64,000 nt of DNA from Mesorhizobium qingshengii (GCF_900103325.1 NZ_FMXM01000010.1:186001-250000); one strand, 5' to 3'; positions 12,820 to 23,108 are shown, numbered from the stretch's first letter. Numbers and translations are program-made. The notes: a model not told the origin generated them from the sequence alone.

Positions 12820-13042
12820 GTCTATCCCCTTGAAATCGCTCAAAGCCTTGTGCCGCCTTTCTCGTCGCTGCCGCGGCGATGGGTCTCGCCGCGATCGCAA
12901 GCCTTAAGCTGCCGCTGCCGTCGGCGCCCGCGCGTCACGAAGCGCGGCCGCCCCCTGCTGACCATATGGATGCGGCAGTTTGATCCAAGCCGTAGCGAGT
13001 TCAGCTGCCAAGGTGTAAAATGTAACCAAGAAGGTAGCACCG

Positions 13043-13489
13043 ATGCTGATCCGCACGCTCTCCACTTTGGAATACGAGAAATTGCTGGCTGCCAATCGCG
13101 TCGGTCACTTGGCCTGCGCCAGGGACGGACATCCCTACGTCGTCTGCTTGAACTATGCCTACGCCGACAGTCACCTCTACGCGTTCTCATTGCCGGGCAA
13201 GAAGATCGACTGGATGCGCGCCAACTCCCTGGTATGCGCCCATATCGTCGAACACACCCAGGGACGCGGATGGAGAAGCGTGATTGTCGACGGCCGCTTT
13301 GAAGAACTGCCTGACCAGATCGGCCACAAACTTCAGCGCGATCACGCATGGTCAGTGTTGAGCAAGCACGCGGACTGGTGGGAGCCCGGTGCGCTCAAGC
13401 CTGTCATGCCTCCCGTGTCAGATAGCTTGCCGCACGTTTTCTTCCGGATCCTCATAGAAGAGGTGAGTGGCCGAGAAGCAAGTGAATAG
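13043..13489 (+). CDS. Pyridoxamine 5'-phosphate oxidase-like FMN-binding protein
   Basis: A 148-residue split-barrel flavoprotein of the pyridoxamine 5'-phosphate oxidase-like, NimA-type group. Visible blocks are LAANRVGHLACARDGHPYVV near residue 15 and LYAFSLPGKKIDWMRAN. Such proteins bind FMN or F420 and reduce small electrophiles; the substrate here is unknown. AAGAAGG lies 7-13 nt before the ATG. It is the first gene after tRNA-Thr. The 218 nt after it hold no convincing gene. Confidence 0.82.
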   Translation: MLIRTLSTLEYEKLLAANRVGHLACARDGHPYVVCLNYAYADSHLYAFSLPGKKIDWMRANSLVCAHIVEHTQGRGWRSVIVDGRFEELPDQIGHKLQRDHAWSVLSKHADWWEPGALKPVMPPVSDSLPHVFFRILIEEVSGREASE

Positions 13490-13707
13490 GCTGTTTCCAG
13501 CCTACGCGCAGCTGTTGGCGGCCGGCGCTGAAAGGGTCGTGAGCACGGACTCCATTCCGTATCCGCCGAATGCAATTTCCTTCGCCGGCTTGTTTGCTGA
13601 GGCCAGCGCCGAATTGTTCCGGAACGTTTCGCCAAAGGAACGGTCGCGTCCATAACGCTCGGCTGTTTCACGGCCCTTGGTTTCATTCCTTAGCACGTCC
13701 AAGCCGA

Positions 13708-15069
13708 TCAAGGCGCTGGCGTTCGCCCTGGTTCAAACTCTCTCAACCAGCCACCTTCGAATCCCGCCCGTTGCAGGCCGCAACGGATGTAGGGGCACGA
13801 GCGCATCAACCGCCACAGGAAGCCGCTGCGTTCGTTCTCGATCATCAGGACAACCGGGCCTTCATCGAGGCCGAAATGCCAGGGCGATATCCACCAATCA
13901 AAGGCACTGCCGGCCGTTCCCGGATGCGTCGGATTGAATGCCGCCTTGAAACCATAGGCTTTGGCGGCCTTGAGCTTGGCCTGGTGAATGCAGAAGCTGA
14001 TCGTCGGCCGCACGATTTCCGGAGCGAACGGCAAGGACGCAGCGACTGCCCACGGAGCGAGCGTGCCATCGTCGGGACCGTAGGGAACGCCACGTGCCGC
14101 ATAGGAGAGGAATCTACGTTCGATGCCCTTCAACTTGAGTGTGCAGGGGCCGGGGCCATCACTCGCGGTAATGCCCCAGCAATGTTCGCCATAGCCATCA
14201 AAACCTCGCGGGTTCTCGATGGCGTAGCGGTGCTGAACCAGTGTGGCTCGCCGGCTGTTCTCGAAATAGTCGCTTCCCTTGCTCCGCATGAAGGCGTCCT
14301 GCACGCCCCGAAGATCGATCCAGACGTGCGAGAGCTGGTGGATGAACAGCGGTCCCGCATAGAGGTATTCGTAGCCGTAACAGTGCTCCCATCGGAATGT
14401 TGCGGTCCAAGCAGTGTAGCTGGTCTTGGGCAAGGGATGTGTCGGCGAACCCAATCCCAGGACATAGAGCAAGAGCGCTTCGTCATAACCTTCCCATCGA
14501 TACTTCAGGAACCCTTGCTCGGGTGTCCACCCATGGGTGACGGTTTCTCGCTGGTCCTGCGCCCAGCACCAGTCGGCTCTGTGATAGAGCGCATCTGCCA
14601 AAGTGCGAATCTCGGTTTCAGCCGCGGTGTCGGCATCGAAATACTGCCCTGCAGCCAGCGCACCCGCCAGGAGGAGCGTGCTGTCGATGGTCGATAGCTC
14701 GCATTGCCAGACCCGCCGGCCGGTTTGCATGTCCAGGAAGTGATAGTAGAAGCCGCGATATCCCGTGGCGTCCGGCTCCGGCCCCTGCGGACTGTTCCAG
14801 AAAAAACGCAGCGTTGCCAAGGTGCGTTCCGTAGCCGCGCTTCGCGTCATGAATCCACGGTCGACTCCCACTGGGTAGCACGCGAGCGCAAGGCCGGTGG
14901 CTGCAATGCTTGCAGGTGAATTCGCTTCAGTCTTGTCCAGAACGAGACCGTTGGCAGGGTTCGCTTCTTGGATGAAGTAGTCGAATGTCTCCCGCTGCAG
15001 CGTCGCCAGATCGTCCTGCATGGCGGTGGTGTTCACGATGCGATCGGTTTCCGGAGAATATGATCGCAT
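13708..15069 (-). CDS. Glycoamylase-like (PF10091-type) glycoside hydrolase
   Basis: A protein of about 453 residues resembling the glycoamylase-like (alpha/alpha-barrel) domain found alone or at the end of cyclic beta-glucan synthases. Typical blocks are FDYFIQEANPANGLVLDKT, ASIAATGLALACYPVGVDRG, GFYYHFLDMQTGRR and the acidic TIDSTLLLAG. I see no signal peptide, so it may be cytosolic. GGAAG 8 nt before ATG 15069 decides the start; the frame is open to an ATG at 15126. It is transcribed divergently from the exporter operon. The substrate is not predictable. Confidence 0.8.
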   Translation of the reverse strand: MRSYSPETDRIVNTTAMQDDLATLQRETFDYFIQEANPANGLVLDKTEANSPASIAATGLALACYPVGVDRGFMTRSAATERTLATLRFFWNSPQGPEPDATGYRGFYYHFLDMQTGRRVWQCELSTIDSTLLLAGALAAGQYFDADTAAETEIRTLADALYHRADWCWAQDQRETVTHGWTPEQGFLKYRWEGYDEALLLYVLGLGSPTHPLPKTSYTAWTATFRWEHCYGYEYLYAGPLFIHQLSHVWIDLRGVQDAFMRSKGSDYFENSRRATLVQHRYAIENPRGFDGYGEHCWGITASDGPGPCTLKLKGIERRFLSYAARGVPYGPDDGTLAPWAVAASLPFAPEIVRPTISFCIHQAKLKAAKAYGFKAAFNPTHPGTAGSAFDWWISPWHFGLDEGPVVLMIENERSGFLWRLMRSCPYIRCGLQRAGFEGGWLREFEPGRTPAP

Positions 15070-15458
15070 CGCTATGTCTTCCGAAACCCGCAGCTCATTA
15101 TACCTATTGCTTTCATCCGCCTTCATGCCAGCTCAGTTCAAGTGAACAGGCGCCCAAGCCAATCGCCGATATCGTAGCTTGGCCGCTGCTGACCTCGTTG
15201 AGTCAAATCAATACCGGCGCCGAAGTGTCGGACCCGGCGACTTGAACGGTCGTTCCCGGTCCTTGTTGGTTGCGGCGCTGGCACACGTAGTGTCCTTCGG
15301 ACCGCGTTTTGATTTGCGTCAATGCCGTGCTCACCCGCAGGAATGATCGTGGCGCGGAGACACGACGAGGCTAGCCGCTCCCTCCTAGTCCAGCTCCCTC
15401 GCGGATTCATCTTGGAACCGGCGCGACAAAAGTCTCGAACATGCGACCCTAAGCGACC
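15070..15458. other. Divergent intergenic region without a gene
   Basis: It separates the start of the glycoamylase-like gene (minus) from the start of the exporter operon (plus) and must contain both promoters. I see no convincing -35/-10 pair, repeat or small gene. Confidence 0.5.
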
Positions 15459-16166
15459 ATGGCCGACACCGTCTTCAGCGCCAGAGCGCTGACCAAAACC
15501 TACACCTCAGGTGAGACGCAAGTGCTCGCATTGCGTAAACTGGACCTTGAGATTTTCGCGGGAGAGATGGTCGTCCTGCTTGGCCCGTCGGGCAGCGGGA
15601 AGTCGACCCTGCTCAATATCATGGGCGGACTAGACCATTCCACGAGCGGCCAATTGTTCTTCAGGGATCAGGAACTGACCAACCTCGACGATCGGGGGTT
15701 GACCGCTTATCGACGGCAACACGTCGGGTTCGTTTTTCAGTTCTACAATCTGATCCCCAGCCTGACGGCTTACGAGAATGTCGCCCTGGTCACGGAGATT
15801 TCCGATCATCCGATGCGCCCGGACGAGGCCTTGGCGCTGGTCGGACTTGAACCGAGGATGCACCATTTCCCGGCTCAGCTCTCAGGTGGCGAACAGCAGC
15901 GCGTGGCCATTGCCCGCGCCATCGCAAAGCGCCCGGATGTGTTGCTTTGCGACGAGCCGACCGGCGCGCTGGATTCCAAAACGGGCATCCGGGTGATCGA
16001 GGCACTGCTCGGCATCAACGAGCAGCTTGGCACCACCACACTTATCATCACGCACAACGCCAGCATCCAGGATGTCGCTGACCGCGTGCTGTTTTTCGCC
16101 GATGGCCAAATCTCCAGAATTCGCAAGAACGAGGTGCGCCGGACTGCCGCCGAGCTTGTTTGGTGA
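15459..16166 (+). CDS. ABC exporter ATP-binding protein (LolD/MacB/DevA type)
   Basis: A 235-residue ATPase with Walker [15 protein letters not shown] near residue 45, Q-loop [20 protein letters not shown], signature [16 protein letters not shown], Walker [13 protein letters not shown] and the H-switch ITHN. The sequence [12 protein letters not shown] and [10 protein letters not shown] mark the MacB/LolD subfamily that drives FtsX-like permeases. It is first in a three-gene operon (ATPase, permease, adaptor), so the exporter most resembles DevBCA/MacAB systems. Confidence 0.95.
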   Translation: MADTVFSARALTKTYTSGETQVLALRKLDLEIFAGEMVVLLGPSGSGKSTLLNIMGGLDHSTSGQLFFRDQELTNLDDRGLTAYRRQHVGFVFQFYNLIPSLTAYENVALVTEISDHPMRPDEALALVGLEPRMHHFPAQLSGGEQQRVAIARAIAKRPDVLLCDEPTGALDSKTGIRVIEALLGINEQLGTTTLIITHNASIQDVADRVLFFADGQISRIRKNEVRRTAAELVW

Positions 16167-18535
16167 TCCGGATGCGTGCGCTGGACATCAAGCTTCTTCG
16201 CGACTTCGGCAGGCTCTGGGCGCAGGCGCTGGCGATTGCACTCGTCATTGCCGGAGGCGTGGCGACGCTCATTCTCGCGGTCGGATCCTACCGCTCCCTG
16301 GACGAGACGCGCACCGCATACTACGAACGCTACCGGTTCGCAGACGTCTTTGCCACTGTCAGCCGCGCGCCAAGGACGCTTGTCGACCAGATTGCCGAGA
16401 TTCCCGGGGTTGCTTCGGTCGACGCGCGAATAGCCAAGCTCGCGCTGCTTGACATACCGGACTATCTGGAGCCGGCCACGGGCGAAGTTATCTCCCTGCC
16501 CGAGATCGGGGAGGCGTCGCTCAACCAGCTCTACATGCGCGTTGGCCGCATGCCGGAGCCTGGACGACCCGAAGAGGTCGTGGTGAACGAAGGCTTTGCC
16601 TTCTCCCACGGCTTTCAGCCCGGGGCCCGCTTCTCCGCAATATTGAACGGCCGAAAGCGGGAATTGACGATTGTCGGGATCGCGCTGTCTCCCGAGTTCA
16701 TCTACGCGGTCGGGCCTGGCGATATCATGCCGGACGACCGCCGCTTCGGCCTGATCTGGATGTCGGAGAGAGCGCTCGCCAGCGCCTATGACCTCAATGA
16801 TGCGTTTTCGTCCGTTTCGTTGAAGCTGCTGCGTGGCGTGTCCGAGAGCGAGGTCATGATGCGCCTCGACGCGATACTCGAGCGCTACGGTGGGCGAGCG
16901 GCCTATGGCCGAAAAGACCAGACTTCGCATGCCTGGCTGAACCACGAACTGGACATGCTCAATAACATGAGCCGAACGCTGCCGCCGATTTTCCTTCTGG
17001 TGTCGGCATTTCTGGTCAATCTCACGCTCAGCCGGCTCGTTGCTCTGGAACGCGAGCAGATCGGGCTCATGAAGGCGCTGGGATACGGCAACGCCAGCAT
17101 CGTCATGCACTACCTCAAGTTTGTCGTCGTCATCGTGATGATCGGCATCGTGATCGGCAGTGCGGCGGGCACCTGGCTGGGCATGCGCATCACCAGCCTG
17201 TTCGGCGACTTTTTCCATTTTCCGTTCCTTGTCTTCACCAGGAGCCCGGACCTCTACGTCATTGCCGCCGCGCTCAGCCTCGTCGCTGCAATCATCGGGG
17301 CGGTGCGCGCGCTTCGCGAGGTCGTGCGATTGGCGCCCGCCGTCGCGATGCAGGCGCCGGCGCCTGCGCGCTATCGCAGACTTCTGCCTGCGAGCTTCAC
17401 ACTCAACAGGTTCATCTCGCAGCCGACCACGATGATGTTGCGCAACATCACACGCCATCCACTCAGATCGTTATTCACCTCGCTTGGGATTGCACTGGCG
17501 ACAGCCATCCTGATCGTTTCACTTTTCACTGGCGATGCGATGGAGCAGCTTATCGACGTGACGTATTTCCTGACCGACCGTCAGGACGCCACTGTGAGTT
17601 TCGTGGAAAAACGCCCGCTGGATGTCGTTCTGCAGATCGCGCGGCTTCCGGGCGTTCTCGCGGCCGAGCCTTACCGTGAGGTTCCCGTCCGCATAAGGAA
17701 CGGAAACGTCGAGCGTCGGATCATGATCAGCGGCAGGCCGCGCGACGCCGATCTAAACCGCATCATTGATGTCGACCTGCGGCCGGTCGTGCTGCCGGAA
17801 GCGGGCCTGGCGATTTCGAGCATGCTTGCCAGGATTCTCGGAGTGGGAGTCGGCGATTCCGTTGAGGTCGACTTGCTCGAAGGAGCGCGGCGGACCGTTG
17901 TCGTCCCTGTGACAGCCCTGGTCGAAGATTACTTCGGCATCCGCGGGATGATGGATTCGGAGACGCTCGCGCGCCTGATGCGCGAAGCGCCGTCGGTGAA
18001 CAGCATCAATGTCAGCCTCGACCAGAACAGCCAGGAGTCGTTCTATGCTGCCATCAAGGACATCCCTGTTGTCGGGGGCCTGGCTCTCCAGCGCGTCTCG
18101 CTTGCGAATTTCCGAAAGCTGGTTGCCTTGCTGATCACGACAATGGCCAGCATCTACACCGGGCTGGCTGCGGTCATCGCGTTCGGTGTCGTCTACAACA
18201 GCGCCCGTATCTCGCTTTCCGAACGGGCGCGAGAGTTGGCGAGCTTGCGCGTCCTTGGCTTCACCCGGGGCGAGGTGTTGAGCATCCTCCTGTTGGAACT
18301 CGCCCTGCTCACATTGATCGCGCAGCCGCCTGGATGGCTCATTGGCTATGGCCTTGCCTGGATCATGCAGAAGAACCTGGCCGGCGAACTGATGCGGGTG
18401 CGCCTGATCGTCGAGCAATCCACCTACGTCTTTGCTAGCGCGATCGTAGTCGCTGCAGCCGTCCTTTCCGCGCTCGTCGTTCGCCGAAGGCTCAATGAGC
18501 TGGACCTTGTCACCGTTCTCAAGACACGAGACTGA
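16163..18535 (+). CDS. FtsX/MacB-like ABC exporter permease
   Basis: About 790 residues with two FtsX-type permease units. A first helix lies near residue 25 ([20 protein letters not shown]), then a large periplasmic domain, a three-helix block around 280-400, a second helix and periplasmic domain, and a final three-helix block near 650-780. FtsX motifs such as [18 protein letters not shown] and [18 protein letters not shown] are present in both halves. The GTG at 16163 overlaps the ATPase stop by 4 nt (GTGA); ATG 16172 is an alternative. It moves a substrate out of the membrane or periplasm using mechanotransmission. Confidence 0.93.
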   Translation: MIRMRALDIKLLRDFGRLWAQALAIALVIAGGVATLILAVGSYRSLDETRTAYYERYRFADVFATVSRAPRTLVDQIAEIPGVASVDARIAKLALLDIPDYLEPATGEVISLPEIGEASLNQLYMRVGRMPEPGRPEEVVVNEGFAFSHGFQPGARFSAILNGRKRELTIVGIALSPEFIYAVGPGDIMPDDRRFGLIWMSERALASAYDLNDAFSSVSLKLLRGVSESEVMMRLDAILERYGGRAAYGRKDQTSHAWLNHELDMLNNMSRTLPPIFLLVSAFLVNLTLSRLVALEREQIGLMKALGYGNASIVMHYLKFVVVIVMIGIVIGSAAGTWLGMRITSLFGDFFHFPFLVFTRSPDLYVIAAALSLVAAIIGAVRALREVVRLAPAVAMQAPAPARYRRLLPASFTLNRFISQPTTMMLRNITRHPLRSLFTSLGIALATAILIVSLFTGDAMEQLIDVTYFLTDRQDATVSFVEKRPLDVVLQIARLPGVLAAEPYREVPVRIRNGNVERRIMISGRPRDADLNRIIDVDLRPVVLPEAGLAISSMLARILGVGVGDSVEVDLLEGARRTVVVPVTALVEDYFGIRGMMDSETLARLMREAPSVNSINVSLDQNSQESFYAAIKDIPVVGGLALQRVSLANFRKLVALLITTMASIYTGLAAVIAFGVVYNSARISLSERARELASLRVLGFTRGEVLSILLLELALLTLIAQPPGWLIGYGLAWIMQKNLAGELMRVRLIVEQSTYVFASAIVVAAAVLSALVVRRRLNELDLVTVLKTRD

Positions 18536-18538
18536 ACC

Positions 18539-19756
18539 ATGCGCACGATCTGGATGAAGCGAACGTTGGGCATTGCGGCCTTGGTGGCGTTGGCCGCCGG
18601 CGCTGTCTGGTTCGCATGGCCGCGGCCGACTGCAGTGGATCTGGCAACACTGACGAAAGGTCCCATGCAAGTCACGATCGACGACGAGGCGAAAACGCGC
18701 GTGCGTCACGTCTATACGGTGTCCGCCCCCATCTCTGGCGACGTCCTGCGCATCTCTCCACCTCTCCACCTCGGGGACCAGGTTACAAAGGACGAAACCG
18801 TCGTGGCGGTGATGCAGCCGACGCTGCCGAGCTTTCACGATGCGCGCACCCACGAGGAGTTGCGGTCGGCACTGGCTGCGGCCGATGCGGCGGTAAGTCT
18901 TGCGGCAGCCGAAATGCGCCGTATCGAGGCCGCGCTTGCATTTTCGCGAACGGAACTTGTGCGGGCCGAAGCACTTGCGCGCACAGAGGCGATCTCCCTG
19001 AAGGTCCTCGACGGCGCCAAGTTCGACGTCGAGACCAATGAAGCGGCCCTGGCCAGTGCGAAGGCTCAGCTGGAGGTTCGCCGAAACGAGCGCGACAGCG
19101 TTGCAGCACGGCTGGGTGAACAATCGGGAGCCGCCCCGGAGCCGGATCGGGCCTGCTGCATACAGTTGCGCGCTCCCGTGACAGGCAGCGTGCTGAAGAT
19201 CGTCCAGGAGAGCGAGGGAGTGGTTCAGGCCGGTGCATCGCTGATCGAAATCGGTGACCCGCTCGATCTCGAAATCGTCGCTGATCTTCTGTCGACCGAT
19301 GCTGTCAGGATCAAACAAGGCGCGCCCGTGTGGATCGACAACTGGGGTGGCCCCCCGCTCCAGGGCCGTGTCTCCCGCGTTGATCCCGCCGGCTTTACCA
19401 AGGTTTCCGCACTTGGCATCGAGGAACAACGCGTCCACACGACCATCGACTTCACCGACCCTCCCGCGAATTGGTCGGCGCTGGGACACGATTATCGGGT
19501 GACCGTGCATGTCACGATCTGGAAAGCCGAAGGCGTCCTGACGGTGCCGGTAGGCGCCCTGTTCCGACAAGGGGACGACTGGGCGGTATTCACGCTTCGT
19601 GATGGCCGTGCGCGGACGGCCACCATAAAGGTCGGTCAGCGAAACAATCGGACCGCGGAGGTTCTGTCAGGCCTTGCCGCAGGCGATCGCGTGGTGCTCC
19701 ACCCGAGTGATAGAGTCTCGGACGGCATGACCATAGCGGAGCGTGATGTGCGATAA
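18539..19756 (+). CDS. HlyD/MacA-like periplasmic adaptor protein
   Basis: A 405-residue membrane-fusion protein with an N-terminal anchor helix (IAALVALAAGAVWFA). A lipoyl half-motif region (VYTVSAPISGDVLRISPPLH) follows, then a long alpha-hairpin coiled coil (about 95-200, Ala/Glu/Arg-rich) and beta-barrel segments ending in VLSGLAAGDRVVLHPSD. It starts 3 nt after the permease stop, so the three genes form one exporter operon. The exported substrate is unknown; no outer-membrane channel gene is adjacent. Confidence 0.93.
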   Translation: MRTIWMKRTLGIAALVALAAGAVWFAWPRPTAVDLATLTKGPMQVTIDDEAKTRVRHVYTVSAPISGDVLRISPPLHLGDQVTKDETVVAVMQPTLPSFHDARTHEELRSALAAADAAVSLAAAEMRRIEAALAFSRTELVRAEALARTEAISLKVLDGAKFDVETNEAALASAKAQLEVRRNERDSVAARLGEQSGAAPEPDRACCIQLRAPVTGSVLKIVQESEGVVQAGASLIEIGDPLDLEIVADLLSTDAVRIKQGAPVWIDNWGGPPLQGRVSRVDPAGFTKVSALGIEEQRVHTTIDFTDPPANWSALGHDYRVTVHVTIWKAEGVLTVPVGALFRQGDDWAVFTLRDGRARTATIKVGQRNNRTAEVLSGLAAGDRVVLHPSDRVSDGMTIAERDVR

Positions 19757-19806
19757 GGCTGAATGCCTACACCGTCCTTTCTGCTGGCGGAGCCGAAACC
19801 CGCTCC

Positions 19807-19824
19807 TATCCCTTTGAAATCGCT
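19807..19824 (+). repeat. Partial copy of the sequence flanking tRNA-Thr
   Basis: TATCCCTTTGAAATCGCT matches 17 of 18 bases of 12823-12840, just downstream of tRNA-Thr. The tRNA part itself is not preserved here. It lies in a 198-nt gap between the exporter operon and the NYN-domain gene and may mark an old insertion junction. Confidence 0.4.
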
Positions 19825-19954
19825 GAAGTGTTTGACTTGAAAAGCGCGAACGGTTCCAGCAAACTGGCGTTCGAGCCAGCGGGCCTGCCTGAGTGCGCGT
19901 CGCTCATCGCAACCTGGATCCTGCCCAACTGCGGATGGCGGTCTAGACGAGTCG

Positions 19955-20695
19955 CTATTTTGTCGGTCGAGAAACGCCAGTGGTGGGCTTCAGGCGCACG
20001 CGGATATGGCCTGTATCAGACGGCCCAACATCCAGCGCCTCTATCTTGCGCACAAGATCACTGAGCTTCCTGAATCCATAGGTCCGCGGGTCGAAATCAG
20101 GTGCGAGGTTGGCAAGCAAGTTGCCAAGCTGTCCGAGGCTTACCCAGCCGTCGTCGCTTTCATTTTCTGCCATGATCCTCTTGAGGATACGGGATGCATG
20201 AGCCATCGGTTCCAGTGGCTTCTTGGCCTTGGCGTCAGTTGTGGCCGTCTCTGGAAGCAGGTTCTCTGTGTAGATAAATCGCCGGCAAGCCTGCCGGAAG
20301 CTCTCAGGCGTCTTCTGCTCACCGAACCCGAACACGTCCACGCCATGCTCGCGAATTCGTGCTGCGAGGCGCGTGAAGTCGCTGTCGGACGAAACCAGGC
20401 AAAAGCCGTCGAAGCGACCACTATGCAGAAGGTCCATTGCGTCGATGACGAGTGTGATGTCCGAGGCATTCTTGCCAGTCGTGTATGCGAACTGCTGCTG
20501 AGGGATGATGGCATGCTTGGACAGGATGTCGGCCCAGGCCTTGGAGCGCGGACTGGAGAAGTCACCATATATTCGCCGGACGCTCGCCTCGCCTATTTTG
20601 GCGATCTCCTCGAACAGTCCATCGGCAATCTTTGCCGAAGCATTGTCTGCGTCGATCAAGACGGCCAGGCGAGCGGAGCGCTGTTCTGCAGCCAT
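19955..20695 (-). CDS. NYN-domain (LabA/DUF88-like) protein with C-terminal OST-HTH/LOTUS domain
   Basis: A 246-residue protein. The N-terminal PIN-like NYN nuclease domain has the expected acidic residues: AVLIDADNAS near residue 12, NASDITLVIDAMD and VSSDSDFTRLA. A winged-helix OST-HTH/LOTUS domain follows near 180-230 (WVSLGQLGNLLANLAPDFDP, YGFRKLSDLVRKI). Such proteins are thought to be RNases acting on structured RNA. GGAGG just upstream decides ATG 20695; 17 upstream codons are open. The gene stands alone in the accessory block. Confidence 0.88.
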   Translation of the reverse strand: MAAEQRSARLAVLIDADNASAKIADGLFEEIAKIGEASVRRIYGDFSSPRSKAWADILSKHAIIPQQQFAYTTGKNASDITLVIDAMDLLHSGRFDGFCLVSSDSDFTRLAARIREHGVDVFGFGEQKTPESFRQACRRFIYTENLLPETATTDAKAKKPLEPMAHASRILKRIMAENESDDGWVSLGQLGNLLANLAPDFDPRTYGFRKLSDLVRKIEALDVGPSDTGHIRVRLKPTTGVSRPTK

Positions 20696-20969
20696 GGGGC
20701 CTCCAATACAATGAATCGATGCTTGCCCAACGGTATCTAAGTGCACGGGCCGTCGATAATAATCAGGAAATCCACCATATCAGACAACCCCGCGAACGGG
20801 TGCGCTCGTAACCGTTGATTTGTCGTATAATATGCCGCCACTCAGTCCGTAAAATCTCAAACAAATGGGGTTGGGCGGAGCTACCGCCACATCATGTTCC
20901 GCGTCAAAAATTTGATCGCGCGACAGCAGGCCCGTCGCCACGGAAACCTCTTGCCAGCGGGTTTGCCGT

Positions 20970-21350
20970 CTACGCCGGTTTGGCAAACTGCTCGGCGCTC
21001 ATGACCTCGATACAAACGAAGCGTTCGTTGCCTTCCACCCAAGCGTCGTGGCCAGGCGGAATGGTGTAGGACGTGCCTGGCTCGAAGGTCTTCTGGGTTC
21101 CGTCATTCATCTTGACGGTCAGGGTTCCCGACACGACGTAGCCGACATGCGACACCTGACAGCTATCGGTCTTGACGACAGGCTTCACGCATTCGGACCA
21201 TTTCCATCCTGGCTCCATGTTGAGCCGCCCGAGTGTGAAACCGGGAAGCCGCACCACTTCGACACGTGTCTTGTCGGGTGAGCGGACTTCATCCGGGTTA
21301 TTGTGAGACTTGGATTCAAATTTCGTGACGGTCATTCCACCATCGGCCAT
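20970..21350 (-). CDS. Cupin-domain protein
   Basis: A 126-residue single-domain cupin. The second half holds the barrel motifs HVGYVVSGTLTVKMNDG and EPGTSYTIPPGHDAWVEGNE. The N-terminal part contains PGWKWSECVKP, which supplies the first motif in a modified form, so metal binding may differ from classical cupins. GGGAGGATACC precedes the ATG. No enzyme activity can be assigned. Confidence 0.85.
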   Translation of the reverse strand: MADGGMTVTKFESKSHNNPDEVRSPDKTRVEVVRLPGFTLGRLNMEPGWKWSECVKPVVKTDSCQVSHVGYVVSGTLTVKMNDGTQKTFEPGTSYTIPPGHDAWVEGNERFVCIEVMSAEQFAKPA

Positions 21351-21702
21351 GGTATCCTCCCATACGCGACGCGGAGCATGAAGCTGGCACGTTTTCGTTA
21401 CATTAGCAATTTCTTATGCTGAAAACCACTGTCAGATTAACCTCTACACCTACCTCTGGCTCCGGCAAGATTCTCAAGTGCCAGAAGGGGGTCGCGTCGA
21501 AGCCCGACGGACACCTTCAAGATCTTTTTTGAAAGCAAAACGGTTATCTGCTCGGGCAGCAATGGAACGAGCCTTCGTGCCATCCGACCTTCCTGATAAC
21601 CGCCGGCGCTCTATTTGGCGTGAGAACAAGGAATAGGCCGTTGCTGTCGATAGAAGCCACAACGCCGTCGGTAGCCTGTCGGTGGCGGAGTTTACGGGTC
21701 GA
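21351..21702. other. Intergenic region without a recognisable gene
   Basis: It lies between the cupin start and the end of the YciI-like gene, both minus strand, so it should hold the cupin promoter. The part near 21400-21450 is AT-richer than the surroundings. I see no repeat, RNA gene or supported short gene. Confidence 0.5.
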
Positions 21703-21999
21703 TCACAACGTGGTGGTCCTGTCCTCCAACGCCTTGCCCCACGTCAGAATCTTGAAACTCCGAAATTCGGGGTGGTAGTAGGGGTCGTTCTCGACCAGCT
21801 TGACAATCTCGTCTCGGCCGTCAGCCTCAACAACCCACAGCCCGCCTACGAACGGCTCCCCCGGAGCGTTTCTCAAGCCGCCACCGATCAGGATCTTGGT
21901 CGAATTGGCCCGCAGGTAGTCGAGGTGCTGCGCCCCGGACTTCCGCCTGACATCGAGCATTTCCGGGTTGTCATCGAAGATCACTACCCATCGGGTCAT
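21703..21999 (-). CDS. YciI-like (YCII-related domain) protein
   Basis: A 98-residue ferredoxin-like protein beginning MTRWVVIFDDNPEML, with GAQHLDYLRANSTKILIGGG and PFVGGLWVVEADGRDEI typical of YCII-related proteins. GAGGAG 7 nt upstream decides the start at 21999. Members act as small dehydrochlorinase- or dehydratase-like enzymes or have no known role. It follows the DMT transporter by 108 nt on the same strand. Confidence 0.85.
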   Translation of the reverse strand: MTRWVVIFDDNPEMLDVRRKSGAQHLDYLRANSTKILIGGGLRNAPGEPFVGGLWVVEADGRDEIVKLVENDPYYHPEFRSFKILTWGKALEDRTTTL

Positions 22000-22107
22000 T
22001 CTCAATCTCCTCACTTAAGCTGCAGCCCGGCCCCCTATCCGATCCGACCAGACGCGGCCTGACAGCTCTCGCTGGGCGCGCAGCGGGTGGGCCGCCGGTC
22101 GGTTGTT

Positions 22108-23034
22108 TCAATTTTCCCTCACGGCTGATTGCACAATGCGCCCGTCTTGGGGAGCACTTGTCGCCAGTCGGATCCCGGCACCGGTCAAAACGACCCCTGC
22201 AATCAGCGAAGCGCCGATTGGCTCGCCGAGAGTCAAGGCAGAGATCAGGATGCCGAGACTCGGAGCCGCCAGCAGCGTCATCGACATTGTGCTCGCCCGA
22301 AAATGACGACCGGCTTCCACGACCGCCCAATAAGCGAATGCCGTCGCAACTGGACCAACATAGACAAGCGACGCAACCCCGCTCTCTCCGATCGTCCGTG
22401 GGGAACCCTCGACAAGGATTGCCAGCGGAAAAAGCAACCCCGCTGCGACGAGTGTCTGCCAAGGGGCCAGTGCAAGAGCGGACACCGTGAAGCGATGCGA
22501 GCGCACGAAGACGATCGAAATCGCCCATGCGGCAGCCGCACCCATCAGCATGACGTAAGCCAAAACCTGCCCTGCTTGATCCGGATGAAGTGAGGGGAGA
22601 GCGATCGCCAACACACCTAAAAGCCCAAGACCAACGCCAAACATGGCCAGCCTTGAAACACGCTCATGAAGCCACCACCCCGCGAGCGGGACGACCCAGA
22701 TTGGGGTCGAAAAGGCCAGGACGGAAGCACGGCCGGGCGGGAGAACCGTCAAGGCAAGACCGGTCAGGGCTGAATAGGCGGCCATCTGCAAAGCCCCGGA
22801 AACAACGACGAGCAGCCAATCTGGTCGTGGCGGAAAGACAAGTTCACGCCGCGCGGCCAGGAGGCCAAAGAGACAGCAGGCTGCGATGATGTAACGAAAA
22901 CAGCCATACCAGATCGGCGGGACGGTCGTGACCCCGACCTTGATGACAGGCCAACTTATGGCCCAGGTCAAGACAAGCAAAACCAGGAGCCAGCGATGGC
23001 CGATGCCGCTCGCTTCGGCGCTTTGAGCAACCAT
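22108..23034 (-). CDS. EamA/DMT-family membrane transporter
   Basis: A 308-residue permease of the drug/metabolite transporter superfamily with about ten hydrophobic helices in two EamA repeats. Family-like segments are WAISWPVIKVGVTTVPPIWY in the first helix pair and YVGPVATAFAYWAVVEAGRH in the second repeat. It lies in the inner membrane and probably exports a small metabolite. The substrate cannot be read from the sequence. Confidence 0.9.
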   Translation of the reverse strand: MVAQSAEASGIGHRWLLVLLVLTWAISWPVIKVGVTTVPPIWYGCFRYIIAACCLFGLLAARRELVFPPRPDWLLVVVSGALQMAAYSALTGLALTVLPPGRASVLAFSTPIWVVPLAGWWLHERVSRLAMFGVGLGLLGVLAIALPSLHPDQAGQVLAYVMLMGAAAAWAISIVFVRSHRFTVSALALAPWQTLVAAGLLFPLAILVEGSPRTIGESGVASLVYVGPVATAFAYWAVVEAGRHFRASTMSMTLLAAPSLGILISALTLGEPIGASLIAGVVLTGAGIRLATSAPQDGRIVQSAVREN

Positions 23035-23108
23035 GCTTGTCGATTCCTACATATTGGAGATCAGCCTACCGATGAGCGCTTGGAAGATGGTGGCGCAGGA
23101 AGACGCGA

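Noticed and set aside
13502..13711. 69-codon minus-strand frame in the gap after the PNPOx-like gene
   Set aside because: No ribosome site, no recognisable domain and overlap with the end of the glycoamylase-like gene.
15875..19570. Two long minus-strand frames (527 and 605 codons)
   Set aside because: Antisense to the exporter ATPase, permease and adaptor, which carry clear motifs.
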